DNA of 64,000 nt from Flagellimonas sp. 389 (GCF_018449435.1 NZ_JAHCMU010000012.1:1-64000); one strand, 5' to 3'; shown: positions 1 to 9,090, counted from the first letter of the stretch. Numbers and translations are program-made. Notes: a model not told the origin generated them from the letters alone.

Positions 1-1513
1 AAACCACATTTGGTTGTACCACTTGATCGGCCCACCCTATAAGTGTATCTGAAAAGTTAGGGGCGGACATCCCGGAATTGTTGAACATGGTTTGCATATC
101 TGTAACATTGCCTATATCCCATGCCCCTAGATCTTGGTCGAACGCCGTGGCACCAAAGAACATTGCTTGCATACTTTGAACATTACCAACGTTCCAGTTG
201 GCAATAGGTTGATTAAAGCTTTCTGCGTAACTAAGCATTGAGGTCATATCGGTAACGTTGGATACTACCCAACCGTTAATGTCCTGATTGAAAGTTGTAG
301 CTTCAAAGAACATTCCGTACATGGTTTGAACACTGCTTACATCCCAATCGCTGATATCCTGATTAAATTCATGATTAAAAGCAAAAGTAGCTTCCATATC
401 GGTGACCTTACCTACCTTCCATCCATTAATGTCCTGTTTGAAATCTGCATTGACAAAAGCGTATTTTAGCGATGTACATTGGTCAAGATTGGGTTTGTCC
501 TTTGCATTTATAGCTACAATAGCAGCATCATTCTCTAAATAAAACATGTCCTCCATGCTCTTCCATGCCATGGTGCCCCAGTGCTCCACGGTTCGCAAAG
601 CGGTCGTCTGTCCTGGGAAGGTCAATCGGCCCACTTGCCCCTTTAGGGCCACTGTATAGGTACCCGGAGCTATGTAATCATGGGACAGGCCGCCCTGGGC
701 AATGACATTTTCCTCTGGCTGTCCATCGCCCCAATCAATTTGAAAATCGACATCTTCACCTTCTCCGAATACTTCTATGCTGAATTCCTCATTGGCACCA
801 GCGGTCTCCAAGGTAAAGATAAAGGATGCCGGGTCCTCGAACAGGTCTTCGATAACGTTCTTCACGGTTATCTGTATGCTGATCTGGTCCGTGCCCCCAT
901 TGCCATCGGAGACGGTCACCGTTATGCTGTGTTCTGGGGCGGTCTCAAAGTCAAGGTTTTGGCCATCCGCCAAGGTGATCAGGCCGTTTTCGTCCACGTT
1001 GAACAGCCCATCGCCGTTTCCGTCCGTAATCTCAAAGGTGAGTGTATCGTCCGCATTGGCATCGGTAGCGGTCACGGTAAAGATGGTGAAGTCATTGTCT
1101 GCATCCTCGTCCACTTCGGTCGTTGTGGTCTGGTTGGTGATAACGGGGGCGGTGTTCTGCGCTTCGGCTTCGGTCACGGTAAAGGTGCTCCCTGTGGCGG
1201 TCTCACCACCTACGGCAACGCTCACCGCCCCGGTAGACGCACCTTGGGGAACGGAAACGGTAAGCTTGGTGGTAGTGGCGGCACTTACCGTAGCTGTTGT
1301 GGCACCGATCTTTACGGTGTTCGATGCCGGCGTTGTACTAAAGTTGGTCCCGTTAATGGTCACCGCTGTGCCAACAGGCCCGGAACTGGGTGTAAAACTA
1401 CTTATGGTCGGCTTAGTCGGTGTTGGTGTCGTTGTACCATCATCACTGGAACAAGAGACGGCGAACATTGCAACGGACAGTGTCATCAGAATCAAAAAAC
1501 GTATTTTTTTCAT
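1..1513 (-). CDS. BspA-like (DUF285) surface lipoprotein, 3' end outside window
   Basis: Secreted or surface lipoprotein, of which only the first 504 codons lie in the window. The start is ATG at 1513. Residues 1-21 form a lipoprotein signal with lipobox A-V-S-C21, followed by a Ser/Asp/Thr-rich linker. Next come an IPT/TIG-like domain (about 35-115), a cadherin-like repeat with the phrase ATDANADDTLTFEITDGNGD (about 120-225), a PKD-like stretch containing WGDG, and then from about residue 320 BspA-type DUF285 repeats of the form FNQDI..W.V..V..M..MF. Such proteins are usually adhesins or surface scaffolds. The DNA for the first half is clearly GC-rich and the repeat half is not. The real C-terminus, perhaps with a sorting domain, is not visible. 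The family call is firm; the ligand is unknown. Confidence 0.85.
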   Translation of the reverse strand, partial: MKKIRFLILMTLSVAMFAVSCSSDDGTTTPTPTKPTISSFTPSSGPVGTAVTINGTNFSTTPASNTVKIGATTATVSAATTTKLTVSVPQGASTGAVSVAVGGETATGSTFTVTEAEAQNTAPVITNQTTTTEVDEDADNDFTIFTVTATDANADDTLTFEITDGNGDGLFNVDENGLITLADGQNLDFETAPEHSITVTVSDGNGGTDQISIQITVKNVIEDLFEDPASFIFTLETAGANEEFSIEVFGEGEDVDFQIDWGDGQPEENVIAQGGLSHDYIAPGTYTVALKGQVGRLTFPGQTTALRTVEHWGTMAWKSMEDMFYLENDAAIVAINAKDKPNLDQCTSLKYAFVNADFKQDINGWKVGKVTDMEATFAFNHEFNQDISDWDVSSVQTMYGMFFEATTFNQDINGWVVSNVTDMTSMLSYAESFNQPIANWNVGNVQSMQAMFFGATAFDQDLGAWDIGNVTDMQTMFNNSGMSAPNFSDTLIGWADQVVQPNVV

Positions 1514-1609
1514 GAGTTGAATATTTTATATTACAGCGTGCAAGAAAAGTGTAATATGAATAGGTCGCCCATGTCAATTGACGGATACAGGGTTTGGGTT
1601 GACGGTTGA

Positions 1610-1920
1610 GGGGTTTTGGATCTTGGGTGGAAAGATTTGGGGTGAAGGGTTTTGGGTAAAAGGTTTATGGTTTAAGATTTCAAAGTTGCAGAGTTTCAAA
1701 GTTGCAGAGTTTCAAAATTTTGGACGGGCTGGATCGGATATCGGACATCGGACATCGGACATCAGAAATCAGAAATCAGATATCAGACCGCTGACCGTTG
1801 ATAGTTGGGGGTTTTGGATCTTGGGTGGAAAGATTTGGGGTGAAGGGTTTTGGGTAAAAGGTTTATGGTTTAAGATTTCAAAGTCGCAGAGTTTCAAAGT
1901 TTTGGACGGGCTGGATCGGA
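1610..1920. repeat. Direct duplication of about 110-130 bp
   Basis: Copy 1 (about 1610-1737) and copy 2 (about 1808-1920) are nearly identical. Both start with GGGGTTTTGGATCTTGGG and end with TTTTGGACGGGCTGGATCGG, and are about 198 bp apart. Copy 1 carries an extra 16-bp unit, GTTGCAGAGTTTCAAA, at about 1685-1716. Both copies run directly into a heptamer array. The structure suggests local duplication by slippage or recombination. Confidence 0.85.
1733..1800. repeat. Degenerate 7-bp tandem array
   Basis: Successive heptamers read CGGATAT, CGGACAT (three times), CAGAAAT (twice), CAGATAT, CAGACCG, CTGACCG. The period of 7 is kept while the unit drifts. It sits at the 3' end of copy 1 of the duplication. 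Confidence 0.75.
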
Positions 1921-1964
1921 CATCGGACATCGGACATCGGACATCGGACATCGGACATCGGACA
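1917..1964. repeat. Perfect CGGACAT heptamer array, six units plus a partial unit
   Basis: Six uninterrupted copies of CGGACAT followed by CGGACA, at the end of copy 2 of the duplication. Units that are identical in number-prone arrays like this often differ between strains. No coding frame appears to use it. Confidence 0.85.
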
Positions 1965-2028
1965 ATTAAAAATTCTCAAAACATGAACATGAGCACGCAA
2001 TTTTAACAGTTTCCAAAATCATACAATC

Positions 2029-3330
2029 TCAACTCCCCTCCAAGACGCTTCGCATGGCTTTGGCCTTTAGCAAACATTCTTGGTACTCTTTTTCAGGATT
2101 TGATTTGGCCGTGATTGCGCTTCCTACGGAAAAGGAAACATATTTTTCTATTTCATTATAAAGAATGCTTCGGATAACTACATTAAAATCAAAATTTCCA
2201 TTTGGGTCAAAATAGCCTACCGCTCCACTGTAAAGACCCCTTTTGGTTTCTTCCAATGCCTCAATGATTTTCATAGCAGAAACTTTAGGTGCGCCTGTCA
2301 TACTTCCCATGGGGAAAGTCTCTTGAATCAGTTCGAAAGATTTTTTGTTTTTTGGAACTTTTGACACGACCGTAGAAATCATCTGATGTACTTGTTCAAA
2401 AGCATATACCTTGCAGAGTTCCTTCACTTCTACGCTACCTTTTACAGCACTTTTGGATAGGTCGTTCCGAACCAGATCGGTAATCATAATATTCTCCGCC
2501 CGTTCTTTTTCATCATTTTCAAGTTGATATTGAAGCGATTCATCTTCAATTTGAGTTTTTCCCCTTGGAGCTGTTCCTTTAATCGGCTGGGAAATTACTG
2601 CTTGTCCCATTCTTTTTAAATAGCGTTCTGGCGAAGCGCATAACAAATAATGTTCGTTACTTTTCAAAAAAGAGGCAAATGGCGGTTTAGAAATTGCATT
2701 CAGCTTTCTAAATGTTTCAAAAGCGTTAATAGTAGTGTTTTCCGCATAAAACTCTTGACAAAAATTAGCCTCATAAATATCTCCACGGTGAATATGTTCC
2801 AAAAAACGATTGGCTTTTTCAAAATAGGCATCTTTGTGGATACGCATTTTAATATGGATGGCTTGGGATAGTACATTATGGCTAATATTTTCACGCAGTA
2901 ATACTTTTATGGTTGAATAATCGCCTTCAATCTGATTTGCATGGGAATTTAGATAAAGAAAATGTAGCGCTTCATCTTTGATGGCAATAATTTTAGAAGG
3001 CTGAAAAAAATGAATCTCAGGGAACTTGAGACCATCGAAATTATTGGACGATAGCCGTTCTATCCTATTTTTTAAATCGTAAGACAGGTAACCAAACAAC
3101 CAATCGTGTTCTTTGTCGATAAATTCACTCAATTCATCGATACAATAAACAGTCCGACTAGACTTATCGGTCTGTTCAGCGATAGCCAAAATAGCATCAT
3201 AAGTACTGTATGCATCACTATGGCCATTACTGTCCAACCAAGCAATTTTCGTATATTTTTCAGACCATTTTAATAAAGCATCCTTGATTTTTAAAGATGA
3301 TGGAATTGAAAATGAACGATGCTTTCGCAA
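2029..3330 (-). CDS. pabB: Aminodeoxychorismate synthase component I
   Basis: Chorismate-binding enzyme that aminates chorismate to 4-amino-4-deoxychorismate, the first step of p-aminobenzoate and folate synthesis, in the cytoplasm. The 433 residues carry the family signatures in the C-terminal two-thirds: SQPIKGTAPRG, RAENIMITDLVRNDL, GSMTGAPK and a late GSAITAKSNPEKE. The PIKGT form, with the catalytic lysine, points to PabB, since anthranilate synthase TrpE has PIAGT. The start appears to be TTG at 3330, because no ATG occurs in the first 160 codons and the N-terminal region is conserved in type. It begins 8 bp after the FMN reductase stop, so the two are probably co-transcribed. The glutaminase partner PabA is not in the window. 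Confidence 0.9.
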   Translation of the reverse strand: MRKHRSFSIPSSLKIKDALLKWSEKYTKIAWLDSNGHSDAYSTYDAILAIAEQTDKSSRTVYCIDELSEFIDKEHDWLFGYLSYDLKNRIERLSSNNFDGLKFPEIHFFQPSKIIAIKDEALHFLYLNSHANQIEGDYSTIKVLLRENISHNVLSQAIHIKMRIHKDAYFEKANRFLEHIHRGDIYEANFCQEFYAENTTINAFETFRKLNAISKPPFASFLKSNEHYLLCASPERYLKRMGQAVISQPIKGTAPRGKTQIEDESLQYQLENDEKERAENIMITDLVRNDLSKSAVKGSVEVKELCKVYAFEQVHQMISTVVSKVPKNKKSFELIQETFPMGSMTGAPKVSAMKIIEALEETKRGLYSGAVGYFDPNGNFDFNVVIRSILYNEIEKYVSFSVGSAITAKSNPEKEYQECLLKAKAMRSVLEGS

Positions 3331-3337
3331 TGGGTTT

Positions 3338-3871
3338 TTACTTTAAGTTCAGAAGAAAAGCGTCCAGTGCCTGTTGATGTTCGGTACGCAGCGTATCATC
3401 TACTATTCCATCTGCTTCAAAATTTTCTTTAAAAGAAGGAAGAGAGAATGTAGAAACGATTTCGGCACCAAATCTAGGCAACATGTTTTTAACTACTTTC
3501 AACGAATTTGCACCGCCACTCTTGCCCCCCGAAGTAGACATCAAAAAAATAGTTTTATCCTGTAGAAATTTACGTTCTAGCCTCGATAACCAATCTAGAA
3601 GATTTTTAAAGTATGCGGACGGATTCCCATTGTGTTCGTTGACCGAAATCAATAGGGCATCAACACGTTGGATATCGTTTTTTAATTCTACCAATGAATT
3701 AGAAAAGCCCTTCTGTCGCTCATCATCCTCGCTATACATAGGAAATGGATATCTGGTCATATCATAAAGCTGGATTTTATGCGTTTCAATCAAAGCGGTA
3801 GTATATTTTACTAATTTATGATTGATGGAAGTTGAAGAATTACTACCTGCGAATGCTAAAATTGAAGCCAT
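3338..3871 (-). CDS. NADPH-dependent FMN reductase family protein
   Basis: A 177-residue flavodoxin-fold NAD(P)H:FMN oxidoreductase. The FMN phosphate loop is the N-terminal FAGSNSSTSIN, and the middle segment SVNEHNGNPSAYFKNLLDW corresponds to the PEYNGS flavin-edge motif of the family. STSGGKSGG follows as the second flavin loop. It lies directly upstream of pabB with an 8-bp gap. The physiological substrate cannot be read from the sequence; quinone or flavin reduction is typical of the family. Confidence 0.85.
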   Translation of the reverse strand: MASILAFAGSNSSTSINHKLVKYTTALIETHKIQLYDMTRYPFPMYSEDDERQKGFSNSLVELKNDIQRVDALLISVNEHNGNPSAYFKNLLDWLSRLERKFLQDKTIFLMSTSGGKSGGANSLKVVKNMLPRFGAEIVSTFSLPSFKENFEADGIVDDTLRTEHQQALDAFLLNLK

Positions 3872-3999
3872 AAGGAAAATATATCGATTGTTTCGCTAAA
3901 ATACCTCAAATGACCAATACATGCGAGTATTTTGACTAGTTTTGCAACGCTAAACATCCAAACTAACTGTTTAGCAAGTATATAGAGTAATTGTTTTAC

Positions 4000-5193
4000 A
4001 TGAAAACCAAGACCAACAGATTATTCTTTATTGACGCCATGCGTGCATGGGCAATTTTGATGATGCTCCAAGGGCATTTTATCGATGGTCTGTTAGACCC
4101 GGTCTTCAGGGACAAGGAAAATATTTTTTTTAGCGTTTGGCTTTACTTTAGGGGGATTACTGCTCCTGTTTTCTTTACGGTTTCCGGTTTTATTTTTACC
4201 TATTTATTGATAAAGGCTCCACAAAAGGGTTTTGAAAATCCAAGAATAAGAAAAGGTATACGTCGTGGATTACAATTATTGTTGATCGGATACTTGTTAC
4301 GAATGAACCTTTTTGGGATTTTGATAGGGGAAATTTACGATTCCTTTTATTTGGTCGATGTACTGCATTGTATCGGTCTTTCTATATTGGCGCTCATTGG
4401 GATTTACCTCTTTTCCATCAAAAGAAAAAAATACCTTTTCCCTAGCATACTCTTGGGAGCAACTCTAGTCCTATTCTTGTTTGAACCGCTATACAATCAG
4501 TGGTCATTTTCTTTTTTACCAAATGCTATTGCCAATTATTTTACAAAGGCAAACGGTTCTGTTTTTACTATTATCCCTTGGCTTGGATACGCAACGTTAG
4601 GCGGGTTTGTGTCTACGCTATTTTATAAGTTTAGAAACTATACATATTTGTACGAGGTCGCTATTGTTTCTGCCCTAGTTTTAGGCCCATTATTCATTTT
4701 TACTTCTTCTGATGTTTTTCTGTATGTACATAGGTTGACCCGTATTCAATTGTTCGCGGATATCTTTTTTAACAACTATCTATTTATTCGTCTGGGCGAT
4801 GTCTTTATCGTCTTTGCTGTTTTTATGTTGCTGCGCAGATTTATGATGAATAAAACGGTTTTGAGCATAGGGTCCAGCACGCTTTCAATTTATGTAATTC
4901 ACTTTGTGATTTTATATGGAAGCTTCACGGGATTGGGCCTATATCGGTTTTTTAATCATATTCTAATACCATCAGTGGTAATTCCGGGGGCTTTGGCATT
5001 TATGTTCACATGTACGTATTTAGCCTTGAGATACAATAAGCATGAAGCAGAAATTAAGGCTAATATTGCTACAGGTAGAGATTATGTAAAAAAACAAAGC
5101 ATTGGTCTTTACAAAGTAAGTAAACCAATGCTTAGAGAAATTTCCGTTAGAGTGAGACTCTTCTTGAGCAGGGTTTTTGGTATTGCCAAATAA
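4000..5193 (+). CDS. Multi-pass membrane acyltransferase-like protein (DUF1624/HGSNAT type)
   Basis: Integral inner-membrane protein of 397 residues with about 10 hydrophobic segments. The N-terminus, RLFFIDAMRAWAILMMLQGHFID, resembles the first helix of the DUF1624 / heparan-alpha-glucosaminide acetyltransferase catalytic family, including a membrane histidine, and is followed by FTVSGFIFTYLL. I chose ATG at 4000 rather than TTG at 3991 because the family motif starts soon after. A basic C-terminal tail follows the last helix. It is divergent from the FMN reductase. The acceptor is unknown; acetylation of a cell-envelope sugar is a family-based guess. Confidence 0.7.
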   Translation: MKTKTNRLFFIDAMRAWAILMMLQGHFIDGLLDPVFRDKENIFFSVWLYFRGITAPVFFTVSGFIFTYLLIKAPQKGFENPRIRKGIRRGLQLLLIGYLLRMNLFGILIGEIYDSFYLVDVLHCIGLSILALIGIYLFSIKRKKYLFPSILLGATLVLFLFEPLYNQWSFSFLPNAIANYFTKANGSVFTIIPWLGYATLGGFVSTLFYKFRNYTYLYEVAIVSALVLGPLFIFTSSDVFLYVHRLTRIQLFADIFFNNYLFIRLGDVFIVFAVFMLLRRFMMNKTVLSIGSSTLSIYVIHFVILYGSFTGLGLYRFFNHILIPSVVIPGALAFMFTCTYLALRYNKHEAEIKANIATGRDYVKKQSIGLYKVSKPMLREISVRVRLFLSRVFGIAK

Positions 5194-5211
5194 CCCCACA
5201 AACCCATATCT

Positions 5212-6618
5212 CTATATATGTATTGCCCTATCTTCGGTAGCGGCCAATGCGGCTTCTTTTACTGCCTCAGCGTAGGTTGGGTGTGCGTGGCTCATACGCG
5301 CTATATCTTCTGCAGATGCCCTAAATTCCATAGCGGTTACCCCTTCAGTAATTAGGTCAGCACAGCGGGCTCCTATCATATGCACTCCCAATACCTCATC
5401 TGTGGTTTTATCTGCCAATATTTTCACAAATCCGTCAATATCCATACTGGCCCTTGCACGTCCCAAAGCACGCATAGGGAATTGTCCTGCTTTGTATGCT
5501 ATTCCAGCTTCTTTTAATTCTTCTTCTGTCTTTCCTACTGCCGCAACCTCTGGCCAAGTATATACCACACCTGGAATCAAATTATAATTGATATGCGGCT
5601 TTTGTCCTGCAATCAATTCAGCGACCATGGTGCCTTCTTCTTCGGCTTTGTGCGCCAACATGGCACCACGTACCACATCCCCAATGGCATAGATATTGGA
5701 AATGTTTGTTTGTAAATGCTCGTTCACCGCTACTCTGCCCCTATCGTCCAGTTTTACTCCAGCAGCTTCAGCATTCAATCCATCTGTAAAAGGTCTTCGC
5801 CCCACAGAAACCAAACAATAATCCCCTGTGAACGTAACTTCTTCTCCTTTTTTGTTATCTGCCTTAATGATAACCTCATCACCTTTTCGCTCTACAGATT
5901 TAACTTTGTGAGATAGATTGAACTTTACTTTTTGTTTTTTCATGGCCTTCATCAACTCTTTGGAAAGCGCTCCGTCCATCCCAGGGATAATACGATCCAT
6001 GTACTCCACAACACTGACTTCGGCACCGAGCCTTTTATATACCTGACCAAGCTCCAGTCCGATTACCCCCCCTCCAATAACAATCATATGCTTTGGAATT
6101 TCTTTTAGTTTCAAGGCTTCAGTGGAAGTGATTATACGTTCTTTATCTATCTCTATAAAAGGTAAAGTAGACGGTTTGGAACCTGTGGCTATAATGATAT
6201 GTTTTGCTTCAATGGTTTCCTTTTCGCTATCGGTCTTATCAATCTCAATATGGGATGCATCCTTAAAACTACCCAGACCTTCATATACATCGATTTTATT
6301 TTTATCCATCAAAAATTGAATGCCTTTGGTGGTTTGGTCAACAACACCTTGTTTTCTGGCAATCATCTGCTCCAGATTCACTTTAACTTCGCCAGGAATA
6401 TCGATTCCGTGTTCTTCAAAATGTTTTACCGCATCTTCATAATGATGGGAGGAATCCAAAAGTGCTTTAGAAGGAATACAGCCTACATTGAGACATGTTC
6501 CACCAAGGGTATTATATTTTTCTATTATGGCGGTTTTCATTCCCAATTGTGCACAGCGAATCGCTGCTACATAGCCTCCAGGCCCAGAGCCAATTACGGC
6601 TACATCATATTGATTCAT
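5212..6618 (-). CDS. lpdA: Dihydrolipoyl dehydrogenase (E3)
   Basis: FAD-dependent disulfide oxidoreductase that reoxidises dihydrolipoamide in the pyruvate, 2-oxoglutarate or branched-chain dehydrogenase complexes or the glycine cleavage system. The 468 residues show the FAD site GSGPGGYVAAI, the redox disulfide GGTCLNVGCIPSK, the NAD site GGGVIGLELG, the second FAD motif IYAIGDV and the C-terminal catalytic HAHPTYAE. Length and motif order are canonical. It stands alone, with no E1 or E2 genes nearby, which fits a shared E3. Confidence 0.97.
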   Translation of the reverse strand: MNQYDVAVIGSGPGGYVAAIRCAQLGMKTAIIEKYNTLGGTCLNVGCIPSKALLDSSHHYEDAVKHFEEHGIDIPGEVKVNLEQMIARKQGVVDQTTKGIQFLMDKNKIDVYEGLGSFKDASHIEIDKTDSEKETIEAKHIIIATGSKPSTLPFIEIDKERIITSTEALKLKEIPKHMIVIGGGVIGLELGQVYKRLGAEVSVVEYMDRIIPGMDGALSKELMKAMKKQKVKFNLSHKVKSVERKGDEVIIKADNKKGEEVTFTGDYCLVSVGRRPFTDGLNAEAAGVKLDDRGRVAVNEHLQTNISNIYAIGDVVRGAMLAHKAEEEGTMVAELIAGQKPHINYNLIPGVVYTWPEVAAVGKTEEELKEAGIAYKAGQFPMRALGRARASMDIDGFVKILADKTTDEVLGVHMIGARCADLITEGVTAMEFRASAEDIARMSHAHPTYAEAVKEAALAATEDRAIHI

Positions 6619-6693
6619 AGGTTCTATTTGTAAACTGATTTATGATAAAAACGAACACAAAAATACGAATGTTTTTCGTTAAAGTATTCTATT

Positions 6694-7083
6694 TTAAACT
6701 GGGGCCAACGGAAACTTTACAGCCCCGTAGCGACCTAACCACAAACCACCAATGAGCGAGAGATGCAGTCCGGTCTCAAACCATAACGGTCCATGCCAAT
6801 GACCACAAAGCGCCACAAAACACAGTTTACCAACCAGAAACATAGATATGAAAATATGTGGAACAAAATTATCTTTTACTACAATTAATGTAGCTATAAA
6901 ACCGGCTACCATAGCAGACGCAATAAGTGCAGTGCTGCCTAGTACCAAATCTGAAGTTGAAGAAGTACAAAAACTAAGAGTATCAAATAAAATACTTTCG
7001 GTTATCGTTGTGTAGAGTACCAATGACAATCCCCCGATGAGGGTAGCCAACATCGTGAGAAAAATACGTGTGCGCGGATTCAT
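6694..7083 (-). CDS. Small four-helix membrane protein, function unknown
   Basis: A 129-residue protein with four predicted transmembrane segments (about 8-28, 48-70, 76-93 and 105-120), with little soluble sequence. The second-to-third helix loop has VVKDNFVP and the last part has GHWHGPLW. I do not recognise a characterised family. It lies between lpdA and the lrp-like gene on the same strand, with a 75-base gap to lpdA. Confidence 0.65.
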   Translation of the reverse strand: MNPRTRIFLTMLATLIGGLSLVLYTTITESILFDTLSFCTSSTSDLVLGSTALIASAMVAGFIATLIVVKDNFVPHIFISMFLVGKLCFVALCGHWHGPLWFETGLHLSLIGGLWLGRYGAVKFPLAPV

Positions 7084-7183
7084 TTGTAAAAGGATGTTTT
7101 TTGACTGTTTTCTTGATTACCCAAAATTTAGACATATCATTTCAATACAAACTCTTTTTAACAGCGATTTACGTTAAACTTTG

Positions 7184-7642
7184 CTAAATAAAAACCGAAG
7201 GGCTATTCTTTACCTCCTTTATGGTGAAAGAACTTTGTGTACTCCCAATGTTGCTTATTGCCGTTAGTTTGGCAACCATAAATTCTCGATATTCTTTCAT
7301 GTTGCTAACATTGATTTTCAAAATATAATCGTAGTCACCACTAATATGAAAGCATTCTGACACTTCATCCAGCTTTAAAATTTCCCGCTCAAACCTGAGT
7401 ATGTTTTGCTTGGTATGCTGCACCAATCTTACATGGCACAACACCGTAAAATCCCGATGTACTTTTTCCTTGTTTACTAAAGCAACATATTTGGTAACGA
7501 CCCCAAATCTTTCTAGTCTTCGTATGCGCTCATAAACTGCTGTTTTTGATAGTTCTAAACTATCTGCATATTCCTTGGTGGTTTTTTTACAGTCTTCCTG
7601 TAGAAGTTTAATCAGTTTTCTATCTTTTTCGTCCAGTTCCAT
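7184..7642 (-). CDS. Lrp/AsnC family transcriptional regulator
   Basis: DNA-binding regulator of 152 residues. The N-terminal winged helix-turn-helix (about 1-60) has LDEKDRKLIKLLQED and KTAVYERIRRLERFGVV. The C-terminal RAM/AsnC ligand domain (about 65-145) has VSECFHISGDYDYILKI, typical of effector-binding Lrp proteins. It is transcribed away from the methionine gamma-lyase-like gene across a 152-bp AT-rich region with repeated AAAATAGAA motifs. That arrangement suggests it controls its neighbour in response to an amino acid, probably methionine or another sulfur amino acid. Confidence 0.93.
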   Translation of the reverse strand: MELDEKDRKLIKLLQEDCKKTTKEYADSLELSKTAVYERIRRLERFGVVTKYVALVNKEKVHRDFTVLCHVRLVQHTKQNILRFEREILKLDEVSECFHISGDYDYILKINVSNMKEYREFMVAKLTAISNIGSTQSSFTIKEVKNSPSVFI

Positions 7643-7680
7643 ATCGATACATTTTCTATATCCCTATAGTTTTAAAGATA

Positions 7681-7762
7681 AAAATAGAATTAAAATCTAA
7701 ATTATTCATTAAAATAGAACTAAAATCAATATATAAAATATATCATTGACTTTTATTCTATT
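7681..7762. promoter_or_regulatory. Candidate Lrp operator: phased repeats
   Basis: AAAATAGAATTAAAATC (7681-7697) recurs as AAAATAGAACTAAAATC (7711-7727), exactly 30 bp apart or about three helical turns. An inverted related element, ATTCTATTCTT, lies near 7755. The array occupies the divergent promoter region between lrp and the gamma-lyase gene. Phased AT-rich repeats are typical of Lrp binding, but binding here is inferred. Confidence 0.5.
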
Positions 7763-7794
7763 CTTGAATACTTTTACTAAAAAAGTTAATACAA

Positions 7795-9015
7795 ATGGAC
7801 TACAAGGCATCAGAACATATTCAAGACTTACAATATTTTGGAGAGTTTGGTGGGGTAAACCCATCTATATCAGATTCATCGACCTACACATTTCTATCGG
7901 CAAAAACTATGTTCGATACTTTTGAGGGAAATACCGAAGGTTGTTATCTGTATAGCAGACACTCCTCCCCTTCTAATTTATATCTGGGCGAAGCAATGGC
8001 CCAATTGGAAGGAACCGAAACCGCAAATGTATACGCTAGTGGCATGGGGGCAATAAGTGCTGTGATCATGCAACTTTGTAACGCAAATGAACATATTGTT
8101 TGTAGCCGAACAATTTATGGAGGTACCTATGCTTTCTTAAAAAACTTTTTGAAGAAATTCAATATATCCACTTCTTTCGTTGATATCACCAATCTTGAAA
8201 TTGTGGAACAATCCATTACCCCTAACACAAAAATGATCTATTGCGAAGCGGTCAGTAACCCCTTGCTTGAAGTAGCCAATATCAAAGCCCTTTCAAAATT
8301 GGCCAAGAAGTATGGGATTCCTTTGATAGTGGACAATACCTTCTCGCCATTGAACATCAATGCCGCTAAACTTGGCGCTGATGTTGTTGTTCACAGTCTT
8401 ACCAAATTCATTAATGGAAGTAGTGATTGTGTGGCAGGTGCCGTTTGTGCAACATCAGATTTTTGTCTTAGCCTTAAAGATGTAAATGATGGAGCGGGAA
8501 TGTTATTGGGAAGCACCTTGGACAGTATCAGAGCAGCTTCTATCCTTAAAAATATGCGAACACTACATGTCCGTATAAAAAAACACAGTGAAAATGCACA
8601 ATATTTGGCAAATGCGTTTGAAAAAGATGGGCTCAAAGTAGTATATCCAGGCTTAAAGAGTCATCCAGGTCATGAAACCATGAAAACACAGATGAATTCA
8701 GAATATGGTTTTGGAGGCCTAATGACCTTGGATGTTGGTTCATTGGATAAAGCCAATGCACTAATGGAGTCAATGCAAAAAGAGAAACTAGGGTATTTGG
8801 CAGTGAGCCTAGGTTTTTATAAGACTTTGTTCAGTGCTCCGGGCACTTCTACGTCTTCTGAAATACCCATTGAAGAGCAAGAAGAACTTGGCTTGTCCCA
8901 AGGACTTATACGTTTCTCTATAGGTTTGGACAATGACATTCATAAAACATACCTGTCTATGCGTTCATGTATGGAAAAATTGGGTATTCTTTCTAAAAAT
9001 GAGGTGTTGGCGTAG
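7795..9015 (+). CDS. Cys/Met metabolism PLP enzyme, methionine gamma-lyase-like
   Basis: PLP-dependent fold-type I enzyme of 406 residues from the trans-sulfuration family. It has the phosphate-binding YASGMGAIS, the Asp of IVDNTFSP, the PLP lysine in VVHSLTKFINGSSD and the late APGTSTSSE loop followed by IRFSIGLD. Members cleave or synthesise thioethers: cystathionine gamma-synthase, lyases, and methionine gamma-lyase, which gives methanethiol, ammonia and 2-oxobutyrate. The linked Lrp regulator and NhaC-family transporter favour methionine breakdown, but the exact reaction cannot be fixed from motifs alone. Confidence 0.85.
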   Translation: MDYKASEHIQDLQYFGEFGGVNPSISDSSTYTFLSAKTMFDTFEGNTEGCYLYSRHSSPSNLYLGEAMAQLEGTETANVYASGMGAISAVIMQLCNANEHIVCSRTIYGGTYAFLKNFLKKFNISTSFVDITNLEIVEQSITPNTKMIYCEAVSNPLLEVANIKALSKLAKKYGIPLIVDNTFSPLNINAAKLGADVVVHSLTKFINGSSDCVAGAVCATSDFCLSLKDVNDGAGMLLGSTLDSIRAASILKNMRTLHVRIKKHSENAQYLANAFEKDGLKVVYPGLKSHPGHETMKTQMNSEYGFGGLMTLDVGSLDKANALMESMQKEKLGYLAVSLGFYKTLFSAPGTSTSSEIPIEEQEELGLSQGLIRFSIGLDNDIHKTYLSMRSCMEKLGILSKNEVLA

Positions 9016-9090
9016 CATTCCAAATAATGACAGTTTGGAGAACAAGGTTCAAAATCGTAATATTACCTTTTACCAAACAAACTCCATTTA

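Larger units (their letters stand above)
1514..2028. other. Gene-free repeat patch
   Basis: This 515-base gap between the surface lipoprotein and pabB consists mainly of a duplicated segment and 7-bp tandem repeats, listed separately. Short open frames cross it, but their translation only mirrors the duplicated DNA and matches no family I know. No gene, tRNA or terminator is evident. Confidence 0.6.

Noticed and set aside
680..1609. Plus-strand open frame of about 309 codons
   Set aside because: It is antisense to the BspA-like lipoprotein gene, which has a clear lipoprotein signal and domain motifs on the minus strand. The same holds for the frame at 777-1520.
1733..1964. Possible CRISPR array
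   Set aside because: The repeats are 7 bp in tandem without spacers, and there are no cas genes.
1578..2006. Plus-strand open frame of 142 codons
   Set aside because: The translation repeats itself (FWILGGKIWGEGFWVKGLWF twice) because it runs through duplicated DNA, and the ends are heptamer repeats. No family resemblance.
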